Assembly: GCF_910592395.1 (NCBI RefSeq)
Contig: NC_088308.1
Span: forward strand, 11,793,001 to 11,857,000
Origin: Lineus longissimus
Taxonomy: Eukaryota; Nemertea; Pilidiophora; Heteronemertea; Lineidae
DNA length: 64,000 nt
Direction: 5' to 3'
A model generated the notes under the pieces. It was not told where the DNA came from and did no database searches. It saw nothing but the letters and a program-made list of their open reading frames with translations. This document shows, one piece after another, positions 35,960 to 48,110 of the stretch (the first letter of the stretch is position 1; every line of letters starts with the position of its first letter). The translations under genes were made by a program, and so were the position numbers.

Positions 35960-36205
35960 TGTCCTAGTCTCTAAATATGGGCATATGCCTCCCCCTCCTC
36001 AGGATATGATGGTCTACTCTTTGATCATGGGGTGTGGCTTGTAGTAATTATATGTTGTTTGAAATACTTTATTTTGATACTGCATCTTCCTGTATATAGT
36101 ATAGGTTTGAAGTACAACGTATGTCCTAGTCTTTGAATGTGGGCTTATGCCTCCCTCAGGATATAATGTTCTAGTCTCTGATCATGGGGGGAAGGACTCC
36201 GAAAT
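35960..36205 (+). repeat. Two-copy direct repeat (~165-bp spacing)
   Basis: GTCCTAGTCTCTAAATATGG … ATGCCTCC … CAGGATATGATGGTCTACTC … TGATCATGGGG at about 35960–36032 recurs with substitutions at about 36122–36190. Non-coding. Confidence 0.65.
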
Positions 36206-36895
36206 CAGCCATTGTTCATCTAATTAGGAAGAAGCCATGCCATTGTATTTTTGTTACAGTAGATTTTCAACAATATGAGGACTTGTAGGACATGTAGGTG
36301 GACAGATTTCTGTCCAGCCCCTTTCAGGTAGATCAGATCCATGACTTTCTGATATCCATCCACTCACTCCCCAACTGACCCCAGTCTTGTTGAAAGACAT
36401 TTAAAGGCATTTGCATGCCACAGGTAGCTTTTAGAGTGAAGGACATTGAGCAGTTGAAAGGCGAAAGTTTAACCCTAAATGGTACTTCATGTATTGTACC
36501 TCTGAGAGGGCCCCTATTCCCCTGGCGGTACGGTGCTGCCGCCTGTCTGTAGTATAACTAACTACTTTGATGTATGTTAAAAAGTCTGGACAAAAATATA
36601 GCACAGCCACATGCTTGACATTTAGTGAGTTGGTTTCTTTCTGCTAAATACAAAGTTTACGAGGCCTGAGGCGCAGTGTCACCCATGAAATGACACATCT
36701 GGCGACCCCGGCAGGACATGAACCAACGGTTATAAACTTTATTTCATGATTTTGGAGGACATCAGGTGTTTCTCGGGAATCGGCACCAGCAAATCCACTG
36801 ATGGATGCAGGGCAGTAGAGTAGCATGCACTGTGTATGACTGAGTACATCATGTACATTGGTGCGTGAGAAAGACCAAGCATGCATTATTGAAAA

Positions 36896-37516
36896 ATGAA
36901 AATCCTAGTGGCTGGCCACTCATTTACACGCAGGTACAGAGATTACTTAATTAAAAAACGCCAAAAACACCCTGATCGTGTTGACTTTGGGCCTGATATT
37001 GGCCTACCAAGAGAGAACATTTTTATCAAAGGCCGTGGCGGACTCAAGATCACAGAGCCGTCTTTGATTAATAGAACTGTCACTGAGACGGAGCCAGACC
37101 TAGTAATTCTTGAACTCGGAACCAATGATCTATGTGATGCGAAATCGGAAGTGGATGTAAACATTTTGGCGGAACGTTTAGTTACACTTGCCAAAGCATT
37201 GCCTGTTAAGGCTGTCGTGATATGCCTTGTGGTGGGGCGCCGCCGTCGTAGTCGAAACCAGAACATTTTTGAGAAATTTGAGGAATGGCGCCAGCTCTTT
37301 AATATGAAAATAAGGACACTCATTGATTCTGAACCAAACATCAAAGCTTACAAGCACGATCGTACGATTTTGGTGAACCTAAGTAACAGCATTACAGGAG
37401 ATGACATCCATGTGACTTCACAACGAGGACTGCAACTCTACAATTTTAGTATCAGGAAGGCAATCCGGATAGGCATGGGAATCGTCCGTGGAACTGGTAG
37501 GCATGGAAGCAGCTAG
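36896..37516 (+). CDS. SGNH-hydrolase-like protein, intronless
   Basis: A 206-codon single-exon frame starting MKILVAGHSFTRRYRD. It shows the SGNH/GDSL blocks: block I GHSF (Ser candidate at residue 9), a central Gly in the KGRGG region, block III LGTNDL (GxND), and block V GDDIHVT (DxxH, Asp/His near 168–172). These enzymes are Ser–His esterases or acyl hydrolases. The start is the first ATG of the frame. Isolated intronless SGNH ORFs of this size are common in marine invertebrate genomes and some Ngaro-type retrotransposons carry one, so this may be a retroelement ORF. A TGGCGACCCCGGCAGGACAT word at about 36701 resembles an LTR-element primer-binding site, but no LTRs or reverse transcriptase are seen. 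It could also be an independent gene. Confidence 0.7.
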   Translation: MKILVAGHSFTRRYRDYLIKKRQKHPDRVDFGPDIGLPRENIFIKGRGGLKITEPSLINRTVTETEPDLVILELGTNDLCDAKSEVDVNILAERLVTLAKALPVKAVVICLVVGRRRRSRNQNIFEKFEEWRQLFNMKIRTLIDSEPNIKAYKHDRTILVNLSNSITGDDIHVTSQRGLQLYNFSIRKAIRIGMGIVRGTGRHGSS

Positions 37517-37769
37517 ATGACTCGGGATTGTTTTTGTGCAAGTTCGATAAACATTCTGAGTATACCTGAACATAAATTCTTTTCAGGGACAATTAGTTCT
37601 TGATTTCATATGTGTTAGGATAGTGTTGTTTACATGCTATTATTACAAGCATTATTGTTGTTCACCTGAATGCATGCTTTACCATCGGGTCATTATATAG
37701 GTCACTCATTCATTGTTTATGTATACATTTTCCATGCTTTACTGTGGCCCTGTTGACATGTACTATTGA

Positions 37770-37985
37770 ATGTGCGTACTAGGGGTAATGCATTTCTGTT
37801 TTAGGATAGTGTCTGGCGCATGGTGGGAGTGTGCGTGAGTTTTCAGAGCTGTAGCTGTTGAGGGAGATAAGATATGAAGGCGTGACGGACGGACACATAC
37901 ACGCACACACGCACACACACACGCAGACACTATGACCAGAAACAATATGGTTCCCGATCTTACTGGATCGGGAACCATAATAATA
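37770..37985. repeat. Repeat with (CACG/CA)n tract and terminal hairpin
   Basis: A CGCACACACGCACACAC tract at about 37893–37925 is followed by a near-perfect hairpin TATGGTTCCCGATC…GATCGGGAACCATA at about 37948–37981. The layout, simple sequence then terminal hairpin, parallels the 300-bp-unit family at 1917–2004. Confidence 0.6.
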
Positions 37986-38636
37986 TTTTGTAAGGTACAA
38001 ATGTACCAATATAGGCTGACTGGCTGTGGACATATTAACTTTGACCAACATTAGCACTGGGTGGTTACTGTTGAAAGTCTAAAAGTCTGGTCATTATTGG
38101 GCATCTCTATCTACATTTGAATCCACCAAAATAATGTATTTCAGGATGTAGAAGGCAATTTGAACTGTTAGTTGTTCAAAAATGCTTGACTCAAAATAGT
38201 GCATTGAGCGATTTCTAATAATATTTACCCCGGGTCCAATAGAATAGGCAAGAACAACAGCTCGTTGCAATTTCATTTTAAAAGTGTTGCGGTATAACTG
38301 GCAGTGGCAATCTAATTAATGTAAAAATGAAAGTGAAATAGGTTACAATATTTTAATTACTGTTGACTTACTTTTTAGCATAATGTAACATTTCAGTAAC
38401 CTTATTATTATTCATTTTCATTGAAGTGACAGTAAGTGAGCACATGGTCGATGGCCATTTTATTTTCATTTACATTTTATTTTCAGTACAATGCTCCAAA
38501 TATAACATCCCTGTTTGTATTTACAGAAAGGTCCCATTCGGGGGTATATATCTGTACAGTAAAAACATACAGATACAATATTATACGTAATAGTATGTAT
38601 ATTTATTTTGAAATGTTTTGCAATTGTTTTTTTTAG

Positions 38637-39345
38637 GTTTACACTCTGTCATATGCCGTTTGCCACATACCGGTACAGAAACCAGTCAGGAAGAGTCCCA
38701 TTTTCACTGCCCCTGTTGTGAAAAAACTTTTGTACGGAAAGACTACTTCAACAAGCACATTCAGAAATGTCAAAGGAAAGACAGCAGGTAGGCCTGGATT
38801 TCATTATTTTCCTCTTGTTCCAGGACATGAACATTATAAAAAAATCAGTACCATCTATTCAGAATTGTGATCTTTTACAAAAGTCAGTATTGAAATTTGA
38901 TTTTCAGTCTCAAAATAAACAAAATATTTTGAAAGCAGTATTTTTCTAATATAATTGGACAGGTTAATTCTAAATATGTCAATTTTTGTGTTTACTTTAG
39001 CTCTGTATAGGTTGGATGGAAGTGGCAATTGCAAAGATAGTGTCCTGCCCCAGAAAATTAGTATTGGCTAACAATATTCAGAAAGCAAAGTGTGATAATA
39101 GGAGAACAATTTAGGGACAGCTATCCTTAAATTTCAACATGTTCCTATTTCTTGACTTTGGATGTCCCAATGTTTTGGCATTTACCCATACTGTATTATT
39201 TGGTTTCTGTAAAACTATATTGAGATTTTGAAATTATCTCAGTGCTTACCCACCTCTAACTTTGAGAGCCTTTTTGTTTCAGCAGACCAGAAACTAGAAC
39301 TCCTCATCTTCAGGTAGAAGAACCAAGGAATGTAGATCTGACAAG
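38637..39345 (+). CDS. HMGXB3-like gene, C2H2 finger exon and next exon
   Basis: Exon 38637–38787 (acceptor TTTTTTTAG, donor GTAGGC) encodes a zinc finger HFHCPCCEKTFVRKDYFNKH followed by IQKC, at the exon's 3' half. Exon 39283–39345 (acceptor GTTTCAG, donor GTAAGT) encodes a short hydrophilic linker ending VDLT. The first ends in phase 2 and the second starts and ends in phase 2. The next exon with a matching start is 52101, which also opens in phase 2. These are therefore taken as the 5' part of the gene continued at 52101–57803, across the intron that holds the nested transposons. An HMG box is not visible; earlier exons may lie further upstream or be lost. Confidence 0.6.
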
Positions 39346-40859
39346 GTAAGTTTTAACAATCAGCCCCTCCCCTTCCCCCGTTACTGCAGTCCCTCCTACA
39401 GAGTAAAGTTTCAAGATATCTCTTGTGGAAATGATATTTATGGCATAGATTTATTAGTGCTGGTATTGTTTAGGTAACCAAGTTGATCACCTCTTGGGAC
39501 CTCTATAGATATTTTCTCCAGAATATCAGTATTTTAACAAGGCATCAGTAGATGCGGTGTCCCCCGCTGAGGGGATGGTTTGTTGGAGGGTGGTGTTTTC
39601 GAGTTGGGGGTCTGGAAATGGAATGTATGGGCTTTCTGAAATTTGGAAGGAAGTCTTTGGGTCAGCCTGGGAACTTCAAGTCCGAGAAATTGGTAGTATG
39701 TATCATGAAAAAGAGGATGATAAATTAACTCTTTAAGGGACATACTTGGTCATACATTTTCAAACACTAGTTGGTACATGAAGAAATGGTCAGTGAATGC
39801 CGATATCAGTGCCAACGGTCGTCACGGAATCAGTCTTTTTGAGTTTATCGATGTTCATGAGGAAAATAAAAAAAACTAACTTTCTTCTGGCCAGAGTCCT
39901 CTATTAAAACATGTGTACGTTACGTGTACATTGCTGTGCATAAGTTTTGGTAAAAAAAGTACTCATTGGACCAATCAATCTGCACAAAATTGTATATGCG
40001 TCAAGAAGAACCCTTTGCCAATAGCATAATAAAGTTTAAAAACATTCCATTACCGATTGCCTGAGAAAAAGAGATTTCCGTACACCATATCCATCAAAAC
40101 GTACCTGGCGCATTGATATGGCCCTGTCAAAGTACAAGTTCTAAACTGACCAGTGAGACCACATTTTCTTAAATATATTATCAAAAAGCATATTTCTATG
40201 ATGGCCTGACTCTGTAGATTAAGAATCAACCACAGATTGAGAATTAATTCCACTTTGGTCCATGAGCTTGTGCCACACTTCCGGTCGTGGATGAATACAT
40301 GTCTCTGCCCTTCTATTCAAGTTTGCCCGACGCGAATTTTTTTCTCATAAAATTGGGGAGGTATATGGGCGGTTATTACCGCAAATAAAGACAAACCAAA
40401 GCAAAGACACTTGTGTAGCATATCAAGGACACGTAGATTGATACTCCTATGTGTGCCACATCAAAGACATCTGGGGCCTTATTCACCAACTTCACGCAAC
40501 GCAAGCAAATTTGCGTGCACGCAACTGACAGTTGCGGGGAACCGCAACTTGCGTTGCGTCGTAGTCACAAAACTAGACGCAATGTTAAAGGGGATCTGAC
40601 GGGTTGGAATTTTTTAATTTCAGTAATTTAATTCGTTTTACTAGGTATTCAAGTTCAAAAACCCAAATTTTAAATCCGCTCTTCCGAACCATCATTGTGT
40701 AACACGCGTCCAAATGTACCTTGTCAAAGAAAAACAGTTCGAATTACGCGCGCAAAAAACTTAGTCCGTGACGTCATACCGAGAACGCACGATTCACATC
40801 CGGGAATTTCCATACATCATTTATCATTTATCAACTTACAAAGCGATCAGAGTTTGAGC

Positions 40860-43800
40860 ATGGTTAAACAGTGTGTTGCTGCAAACTGCAGCCATCGAGA
40901 CAACAGACTTTTTGAGTTTCCCGATCCGAAGAAGTTGAAGGACGGAACGACCGAAGAAGTGAGGCAAAAGACTGCGGAATTGCGGCGAAAATGGACCCGT
41001 TTTGTGAAGGCGAAACGAGACAAATGGGAACCGTCGGATAGCGTGAATGGCAGCGTTCTGTGCTATAAACACTTCAAAGATGACTGCTTCAAGAATCTGA
41101 TGAAGTATAACACTGGCTACGCAAAAAAGTGAGTGTTTGTTATTATTATTACTCTTGCTTTTCAATGTTGCAGATCAGAGGATGATCTCATGATCTTGAC
41201 CCTTCACCACTGATGATTGATTGATGTGACCAAACTGCTGAGCATATGCTAACTAGGCCTATACTATAATTATTAGAGCATCAGCATGGTATGTAGAGTG
41301 AGTAGGCTACATACATGTATATTGAACTGTATCATCTATTTTTCAGATTGCAACGAACAGATTGGGCTGTGCCAACCATTCACCTGGTTTCGGAGAATGA
41401 GAGTACCCCACAGAGGCCAAGGGCGGCATTTCGAAATCGGGAGAGGCGCCGTCTTGCTAATGATGCCATATCGGAGTTGGTTGTCAAGGAGAAAGAGGAT
41501 GCTGCAAATGTTGAGGCACGAGAGATTCCCCATGGCCCTGATCCAGCTGATTCACCTGTCGACATCATTGTTGATTGTGATGCTGTGGAGGTTGCTCCAA
41601 AAGTAGATCTGGTATCAAAGCGTACGTATTAATAACATACTATTGATTCAGCTACATAAGAAGTGATGAGGCCTACTCAGCATAGTTTTTATTAGTGAAG
41701 CTCAAGGAGGTTTGAGACATTGAGAGAGCTAGTCATAGGCCTAATTCATCAGTTGCTGCAAGTTACAGTACCAAGTAAGTTGAGGCTATTTAAACTATTA
41801 CTAGCCTATATCATTAATTATTATTTCAGGCACCCAGACACCCAGAAGGATGAGGCCTCCCTATAGGTCTGTAGGGATTCAATGCTCTCTTCTAACAGAC
41901 CCAGAGCCACCGAGGAAGAAAGCCAGGGATAGGTCTGGTGACGGAGAGGATGATGACTTGACTGATAATGATATGGAGTACACTGATGATGGGGCAGAAG
42001 ATGATCCAAATGATGCAGATTACCTTCCAGAGGAGGACATGGAGATTCAGGACTCCGACGATGAGGACTGCCTCACTCAGGTGGCATTTGATGAAATACA
42101 GTAAGTTAACATGATTGAATCTTTGAAAGCTATTCATGCTGGGATATTTCAGGCCTGAATTTAAAAACAACTCACAGTACTACATGGCCTCCTTCTACTA
42201 CTTTCTGCAATGCGGGTGCAACCTGAGATGTCTTAATATAATTCACAATTCAGCAGTAGTTATTCAGAACCATGGTGTTGCTGAATGATTATCAAAAATA
42301 GAATTCACGACAAATAGAATGATATGATAAACAATGTCTTTATTTCAGAAATGAACCAGTTCCTCCGCATCAGGAACCAAAGTATATTGTCTTTGAGTCT
42401 GCTCTGGTGGAGCTCTTTGATACCTGTACCACTTGCAGTCATCCCACAAGTATTTCGAAGCGGGTTTTTGGCTCCATGGTTACGTTCAGGGCAAAGTGCA
42501 GTAAATGTGGCAGCACCAGGGAGTGGGACAGTCAGCCCAAAGTCGGAGCCATGCCGATACTGAACATTCTCCTGAGTGGTGCCATCCTGTTTTCGGGCTC
42601 TCTGACAAGCAAGGTCCTCCGACTCTTCAGGTGAGCAACCTCTTCAGTGTGCTGCTGACTGTACAATCATTGAATGTTTTGCAGTTAAGTTTGAAATTAG
42701 TTTGCTCCTTCAAATGTGCTATGCCAATTAGTACATGACAGCCAATTTTATTCATTCACTTAGGGTTGACCATAAAATTATAAGAAAATCTGATTGGCTG
42801 TCTTTGGAAAATAAGTAAGTTCTTCTCGAAGTTAAACAATTATGTTGAATTTTCAGCTTCCTAAACATCAAGAGTTGTGTTGCAAGGACCTTTTACCGTC
42901 ACCAGACGAAGTATTTGCACACGGCAGTGGAAAATACTTGGAAGCAATCACAAGCAACACTTATGGAATCCCTGCAGGACAAGGAATTGGTGATAGGAGG
43001 AGACGGACGGTGCGACTCCATGGGGCATAGTGCCAAATTTGGCAGTTACGTTTTTATGGAGCTTGACATCAACAAACTGTTGTCAATTGAGTTAGTACAG
43101 GTGAGTACTTTTCCTTTCCAATCACCTGCTTTGATATATAATTGCTTTTTAGAATCAATATTTTGCAGAGATGTGTCAAAAGTGTTGAGACTTTGTAAGA
43201 TCACACATGTGTAATTGTCTCACTCGCAGTAATTTCTTTTTTTTGTTGCAGAGTAATGAGGCACCAAAGCAAGCCAGCACCAACATGGAGCTCGTTGGGA
43301 TAAAAAGGAGTGCCCCCTTTTTCAAGGATTACAGTATAAAGGCAGTGATAACAGACCGGCACAGATCATTGGCCAAGTGGATCAAGGAGAGTTGGAAAGT
43401 GACCCATTACTTTGATTGTTGGCATGTCGTCAAAGGTGCGTATTAAATTCAGAACATCCGTGTTTTTCACAGTATTTCAATATGATAGTGTTGGTCTTTT
43501 TGGGAGGTGATGGTTATTATTGAGCCACTGAATGGAAATTCGTCCCCGAATCGGCAGAGAATAATGCAGAAAAGTGAGATGTGGATGACAGTGACCGGTT
43601 TCTGCACATACTTTTTCTGGACTTGGCATTGGGTAGATTTCAATTCAAGTCCAATACCTTCTAGATTAACTACTAGTATTGTCTATTTTCTTACTAATAT
43701 TTAATATACTTGTTTCTCTAGGTCTATGCAAGAAGATGGAGAAACTGGCCAAGAAGAAGGGGATGGAATCCATCAGAGACTGGATCAAAAGCATCAAATA

Positions 43801-45189
43801 CCACCTCTACTGGTGCGTGATGTCCTCCCCTGAAGGTGACAGAGAGATGATTAAAAAGAAGTGGCTGGCATGTGTAGACCACATCCAAAATAAGCACAAG
43901 AACTGTGTGCATGGGCGGCTGAAGGGTAAACGAAGGAAATGGTTGAAAAAGAGTAGGTTATCAAAATGTGATGCTTACGTCGGTTAGATTTCAAATGAGA
44001 GCACGTTGAATCGATACGCAAGATCCACCAAATTACTCTTTTTGTGGGGGTGCATTACGGGTTCACTGCCACATATGTCAAATGAGTTAAGTAGAGCTCT
44101 ATTTTGCTCAAAGACAAGCAATTATTTTTGTGGTACACATGTAAATTTATTTAGCTGCACATTTACTATATTTTTGTGTGGTGATTTTTCAGGAACAGAA
44201 GTGTGCGACGAGCTTGTCGATCTCTTGACGAAGAAAATGCTGCTGAATGACATCAGCAAAATGTCAGCCTTGGGACAGACCAGTGGAGTAGAAGCATACC
44301 ACAGTGTTCTGAACCACTTTGCCCCGAAGATGATTAAATTCTCGCACAGCGGAATGTATAGTAGGTGAGTGAACACAAATGTTAGCTGGAGATGAGAAAT
44401 ATCAATACCAAGTAGGCCTCCAGGTTTTCAAAGTGAATTGCTGGTATGTACTTGTGCATTGAGCACTAATCTAGTTAGTACAGAAAACCTAGCGGCTGTG
44501 ACAATGTCTCCAGTTGGTCCTATCTCATATCGGTATTCCTTCACGGTATGGTGGCTGCAACACTGTATGGTAGTCGCCGACTGGTCACATCTCTGCAGTT
44601 GAGAACTGCCAAAAGTGTTTTTTCTGGGGGGGGGGGGCTCACATCAAACCCTGTAAAAGCTACATGTTGCACTGTGAGAGAAATTACTGATAATTTACTG
44701 CACTATCCTTTTCAGGCTCCGTCTTGCTGCTCTCCATTATAATGAGAATGCTGGTAGACCTCAGGCTATAACAATGGCTGGTGAAAATCGCTACAAGATC
44801 GACTTTCCAAAGTACAAGGCCGGGGATATGCAGTCAAGAAAATCCTAGTTGGAGCAACATACAGTGAGTTCTAATGTGCTCTCTTGCTTTAGAAATATAT
44901 AAACAACAAACAAATAAATATTTAGGAATGACTGTATTATTAGATGACTTATTCATAACAAAGTTCTATCATGTTGACAATGAAATAACAATAATTATGT
45001 ACTAATATGTTTATTCTATTTCCACTTCCAGATTACGTTGAAGACTGCTTTCAGAATCTAATGGAACTAGTGTACACACAGCGAACCATTACAAGCAGAC
45101 CAGAGCCACCGCCACTTTCTGCATCATTTGTAAAGCCAGATATGAGGGAGGCAGTTACAGCTTTTAGATCACGCTTCAATCACGTCTGA
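40860..45189 (+). pseudogene. Kolobok transposase with N-terminal THAP domain, 10 exons, one frameshift
   Basis: Exons: 40860–41128, 41347–41621, 41830–42100, 42349–42630, 42857–43100, 43252–43435, 43722–43952, 44193–44364, 44716–44863, 45032–45189. All have GT–AG borders and agreeing phases. The THAP zinc finger is in exon 1 (C-A-A-N-C, then RRKWTRF, then CYKHF). An acidic linker follows in exon 3. Exon 4 holds two cysteine pairs (CTTC, CSKC) and SGAILFSGS. Likely catalytic acidic residues: GGDGRCDS in exon 5, VITDRHRS and HYFDCWHV in exon 6, and GVEAYHSVLNHFAPK in exon 8. In exon 9 near 44825 one base is missing (frame falls to a TAG at 44846), after which the expected frame resumes into exon 10. 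Otherwise the gene looks intact, so loss of function is recent, or this is an assembly error. Confidence 0.85.
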
Positions 45190-45190
45190 A

Positions 45191-46313
45191 TCAGAGTTGT
45201 GGATTCTCCTGAACCCCTGCTGCCATGAACCCACGGAACTGAAACTGTTCTTCCTCCCCAGGTGGGGGGAAGTGTGCTCGGACACAGGATAATGCACACG
45301 ATGGCAACACAACACGGTTGTCTTTCCCTATGTATCCCCAACACCACCGCACCAATTGTCTGTATGAAATGTGTCTATATTTGTCATTTTGCGGTCCATC
45401 AAAAGCTCTCCCCTTGTACTGCTGTCTATAATACAGCCAAGCAGTCTGTAATGACCAGACACTTAAACACACTGAGTCAAATCCCGGGTGTTCGGTAATG
45501 CATTTCGGCTCCCCGTTATTTCTGCGCTCTTCCTCGCCAATCTCTGCAATCTTGTTCAGGACTTGATCACGTTCCTTGCAACAGTTGTTCTCCTTCACCT
45601 TTGGCAGTGTTTGGCAGTTGCCACATTTGCACCTGCAAAAAGATGACAATGATTATAAGAAAGCTGTGTTGTATTGTATATTTTTACAAGTTACTTAAAC
45701 ATGTAAATTTTCATCATGATGCATTGCCATCGTATTTGTAAATACAGTCAAGGAACTATCAAATCAAATAATGCCTTCTTGTTATCATTTATTAATCAAC
45801 CTGTTTGTTCACTGCAACAAGATGTTTGGGGCGTGCATGTATATTTGTACAAGTGGTTGCACTCCCTGATACTCTCAGCCAAGCTGGCTGTGGTGTGTAC
45901 CATGTGCAGTGTACTGTTTTACATGGAGGGTGGAGGTGGATGCAAAATGACCGACCATAGAACCAAAGCCCAACTACAAACATCCACAGAGAAAACAGAA
46001 TTCTTTCCATTCCCGAGTTCTCATAATCATTCATAGTCACGGCATTCGGAGCTCACCATTCTCCCAAACGAGCAGGATCAAGTCGCCATCTCATGTCATT
46101 TTCGTCGTCCTCATCGATGTCGATATCGGCGGCGCCTTCTTCACCTTCAAACACCGGTTCAAACATGTATGGTCCAAATTGATCGGGGTCTTCATTAGCT
46201 TCTTGATCTCCTTGGTCATCTCCATCGCCGTAATCGATGAATCCTCTCGCATTCAGATCAGAATCCGTGCTAAAATCGCTAAAATCGCTCGAGTAATCCT
46301 CATTCGCCGCCAT
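45191..46313 (-). CDS. P2X7 C-terminal (ballast) domain-like protein encoded by the Kolobok element, 2 exons
   Basis: Exon 1 is 46313–46057, starting MAANEDYSSDFSDF, acidic, with PYMFEPVFEG. The donor GTGAGC and the TTTTTGCAG acceptor at 45633 join it in phase 2 to exon 2, 45632–45191. Exon 2 has CKCGNCQTLP, NNCCKER, PKCITEHPGFDSVC, HISYRQLVRWCWGYIG and VVLPSCALSCVRAHFP. This Cys pattern and the YRQ…W…VLPSC…IR..FP ending are those of the zinc-binding cytoplasmic domain of vertebrate P2X7 receptors. No channel (transmembrane) part is present. Its stop is 1 bp from the transposase stop on the other strand. Role in transposition unknown; both strands are open and unbroken for this gene. Confidence 0.8.
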
Positions 46314-46699
46314 GTTTTCTTGAAGTGCTCCAGGAACAGCGTTCTCGGAGTGATGTCACGGATCTATTTATAGCATTTCTTGGCGAGTTCAGACAATCTT
46401 GTGCGTTTTCGACCAAAAGCCCAAATAACTTCACGGGTGATGTATTTTTGCGCATTAAACGTGCGTGACTGTATTTTAATGAATATAATGCAAACAATAA
46501 GCCAAGAGAAAGCCGTTTTAACCCCAAACCGTCAGATCCCCTTTAAGTTGTCAACGCCAGTATAAGTGACCGCGCAAATGGTTATGTAACCGTGAATGCC
46601 TCTAAGAATTGGCCATTCTGCATGTAACTATTTTGCGGTAAGCAGGATAATCGCCGTGTCTTAGGCCTACGGTACTGTATAGCCCTACATTATTGAGTC

Positions 46700-48110
46700 A
46701 TGTCTTCTGCCAAGCAGAAACGAAAGGCGAATTTTTCGGAAACAGAGAAAAGGGTGCTGTTGAATGATGTTGAAAAATACTACTCCATAATAAACGGGAA
46801 GTTCGGTGATTCTGTGACTATGCAGAGGAAAAACGAAACGTGGAAAAAGATCACCGATCACGTAAATGCTGCATCGACCTGTCTTCGGACTGTAGACGAA
46901 ATTAAAAAGAAGTGGGAGGATCTTAAAACACGAACCAAGAGAAAAGCCACTGGTATTAAAAAGACTGTGAACGAAACTGGTAATGTGCCGTTAAAGGATA
47001 CGCCTGTCGAACAACTAACGGACGTCGACAACCGGATTGTCGGCCTGCTGGGGGTTATACGAACCCAGGGAATTGATGGTGGGATAGATACGGATGTACC
47101 AAAGGATAAACCAGTTGCCAGAAAGCCAACATTCTGGTTCAAGAGCACGAGGAGGACACTGATGACGAAACTCAGGTAAGTAAAAGGTGACCGATTTAAT
47201 GGGTGGGATGAATAACGACTAGTAAATGTGTTTACTTCAGTTTTACACAGTGAAGCCTTATACATTTGTACAGCAGAAATGAAGTAAAAGCATTTACTAG
47301 TCTTTATTTATCCCACCCAATAAAGACCTCATTGTGTGTGATGAAAGGCAAACTTTAGGCGAACTTTTTGTATTGTTTACTCTCCTTTTTCTAAAGCCGA
47401 TGATACAGTAAATTAGAAAAAGAAGGAAAGAAGTTCAACATTTATAAACAACAATCAAAACACTTTATTTTTGATTAAACTCAATAGAACAAGCAAATAA
47501 CATGAAAAGGCTTCCACAACAAAGAACACTTGGGCATAGTCCGGATTACAGAGGCTTTATCAAAACTGAACATAAAATGCATTTTTTACAGGACATGTTT
47601 GACTCGGCGGTTACCGAAGACGATTATGACTTGGCTCAAAGTCATAGGCCACGGTCGACATCTACGGCTACATCCAAAAGACAGAGAACACCGTCTCCCA
47701 TCCCATCAACATCCGCCAGAAACAAAAGAACCACTGGTCATGCTGGTACTACAGTAGTATCGGAGCAATTGCTCGCAATTGAAAAGGAGCGGTTGGATGT
47801 CGAGAAAAAACGACTCCAGTTGGAGGAACGACGTCTTGACGCAGAGATGAGACGACTCCGTATTGACGAGGCACGCTGGCAACAAGAACGCGACGCGGCA
47901 ACTCGTCATTCCACCGATGAGCACGGAGTGAAACGCCCTGCTGTTAGCCATACATGTACCACATCCATCCTCGGCACCCAGTGGTTTTCCATATGCTCCA
48001 GCTCTCGCTATTACAAACCCCTGGGGAAATCCATGCCCACCGATTGTAGCGGTAGAAAAAAAAGCGCCCAATCAGAGCGTCGGTTGTATTTGAGTCTCGG
48101 AAAATCGTAA
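46700..48110 (+). pseudogene. Harbinger Myb/SANT-like accessory protein, 2 exons, frameshifted
   Basis: Exon 1 (46700–47175) begins MSSAKQKRKANFSETEKRVL with WKKITDHVNAAS and VDEIKKKWEDLKTRTKRK, a trihelix Myb/SANT-type DNA-binding domain like NAIF1. Exon 2 (47592–48110) starts DMFDSAVTEDDYDL, then Ser/Pro-rich, then a charged helix (KERLDVEKKRLQLEERRLDA). The end of exon 1 makes sense as VQEHEEDTDDETQ in a frame one base off from its start, and only that frame (phase 0) joins exon 2, so an indel lies near 47110–47140. In Harbinger elements this partner brings the transposase to the nucleus and to DNA. A MITE hairpin sits in the intron. Confidence 0.75.
47196..47324. mobile_element. Hairpin MITE (~129 bp)
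   Basis: 44–45-bp inverted arms, 47196–47239 and 47280–47324, share AATGGGTGGGAT-AATAA-GACTAGTAAATG with few mismatches around a 40-bp loop. Located in the intron of the Harbinger accessory gene. Confidence 0.75.

Larger units (their letters stand above)
40589..46542. mobile_element. Kolobok transposon, near complete, TTAA target duplication
   Basis: TTAA stands at 40585–40588 and 46543–46546. Terminal inverted repeats begin AGGGGATCTGACGG at the left and match the complement of CCGTCAGATCCCCT at the right, then agree again at TTGG after one mismatch. It encodes a THAP-domain transposase (40860–45189, plus) and a cysteine-rich P2X7-C-terminus-like protein (45191–46313, minus). TTAA duplication plus a THAP transposase is the Kolobok signature. 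Inserted in the left end of the Harbinger element. Confidence 0.92.

Noticed and set aside
44628-44638. G homopolymers at 44628 and 54976 and a C homopolymer at 4591 as signals
   Set aside because: Simple length-variable tracts in introns or intergenic DNA; nothing around them suggests function.
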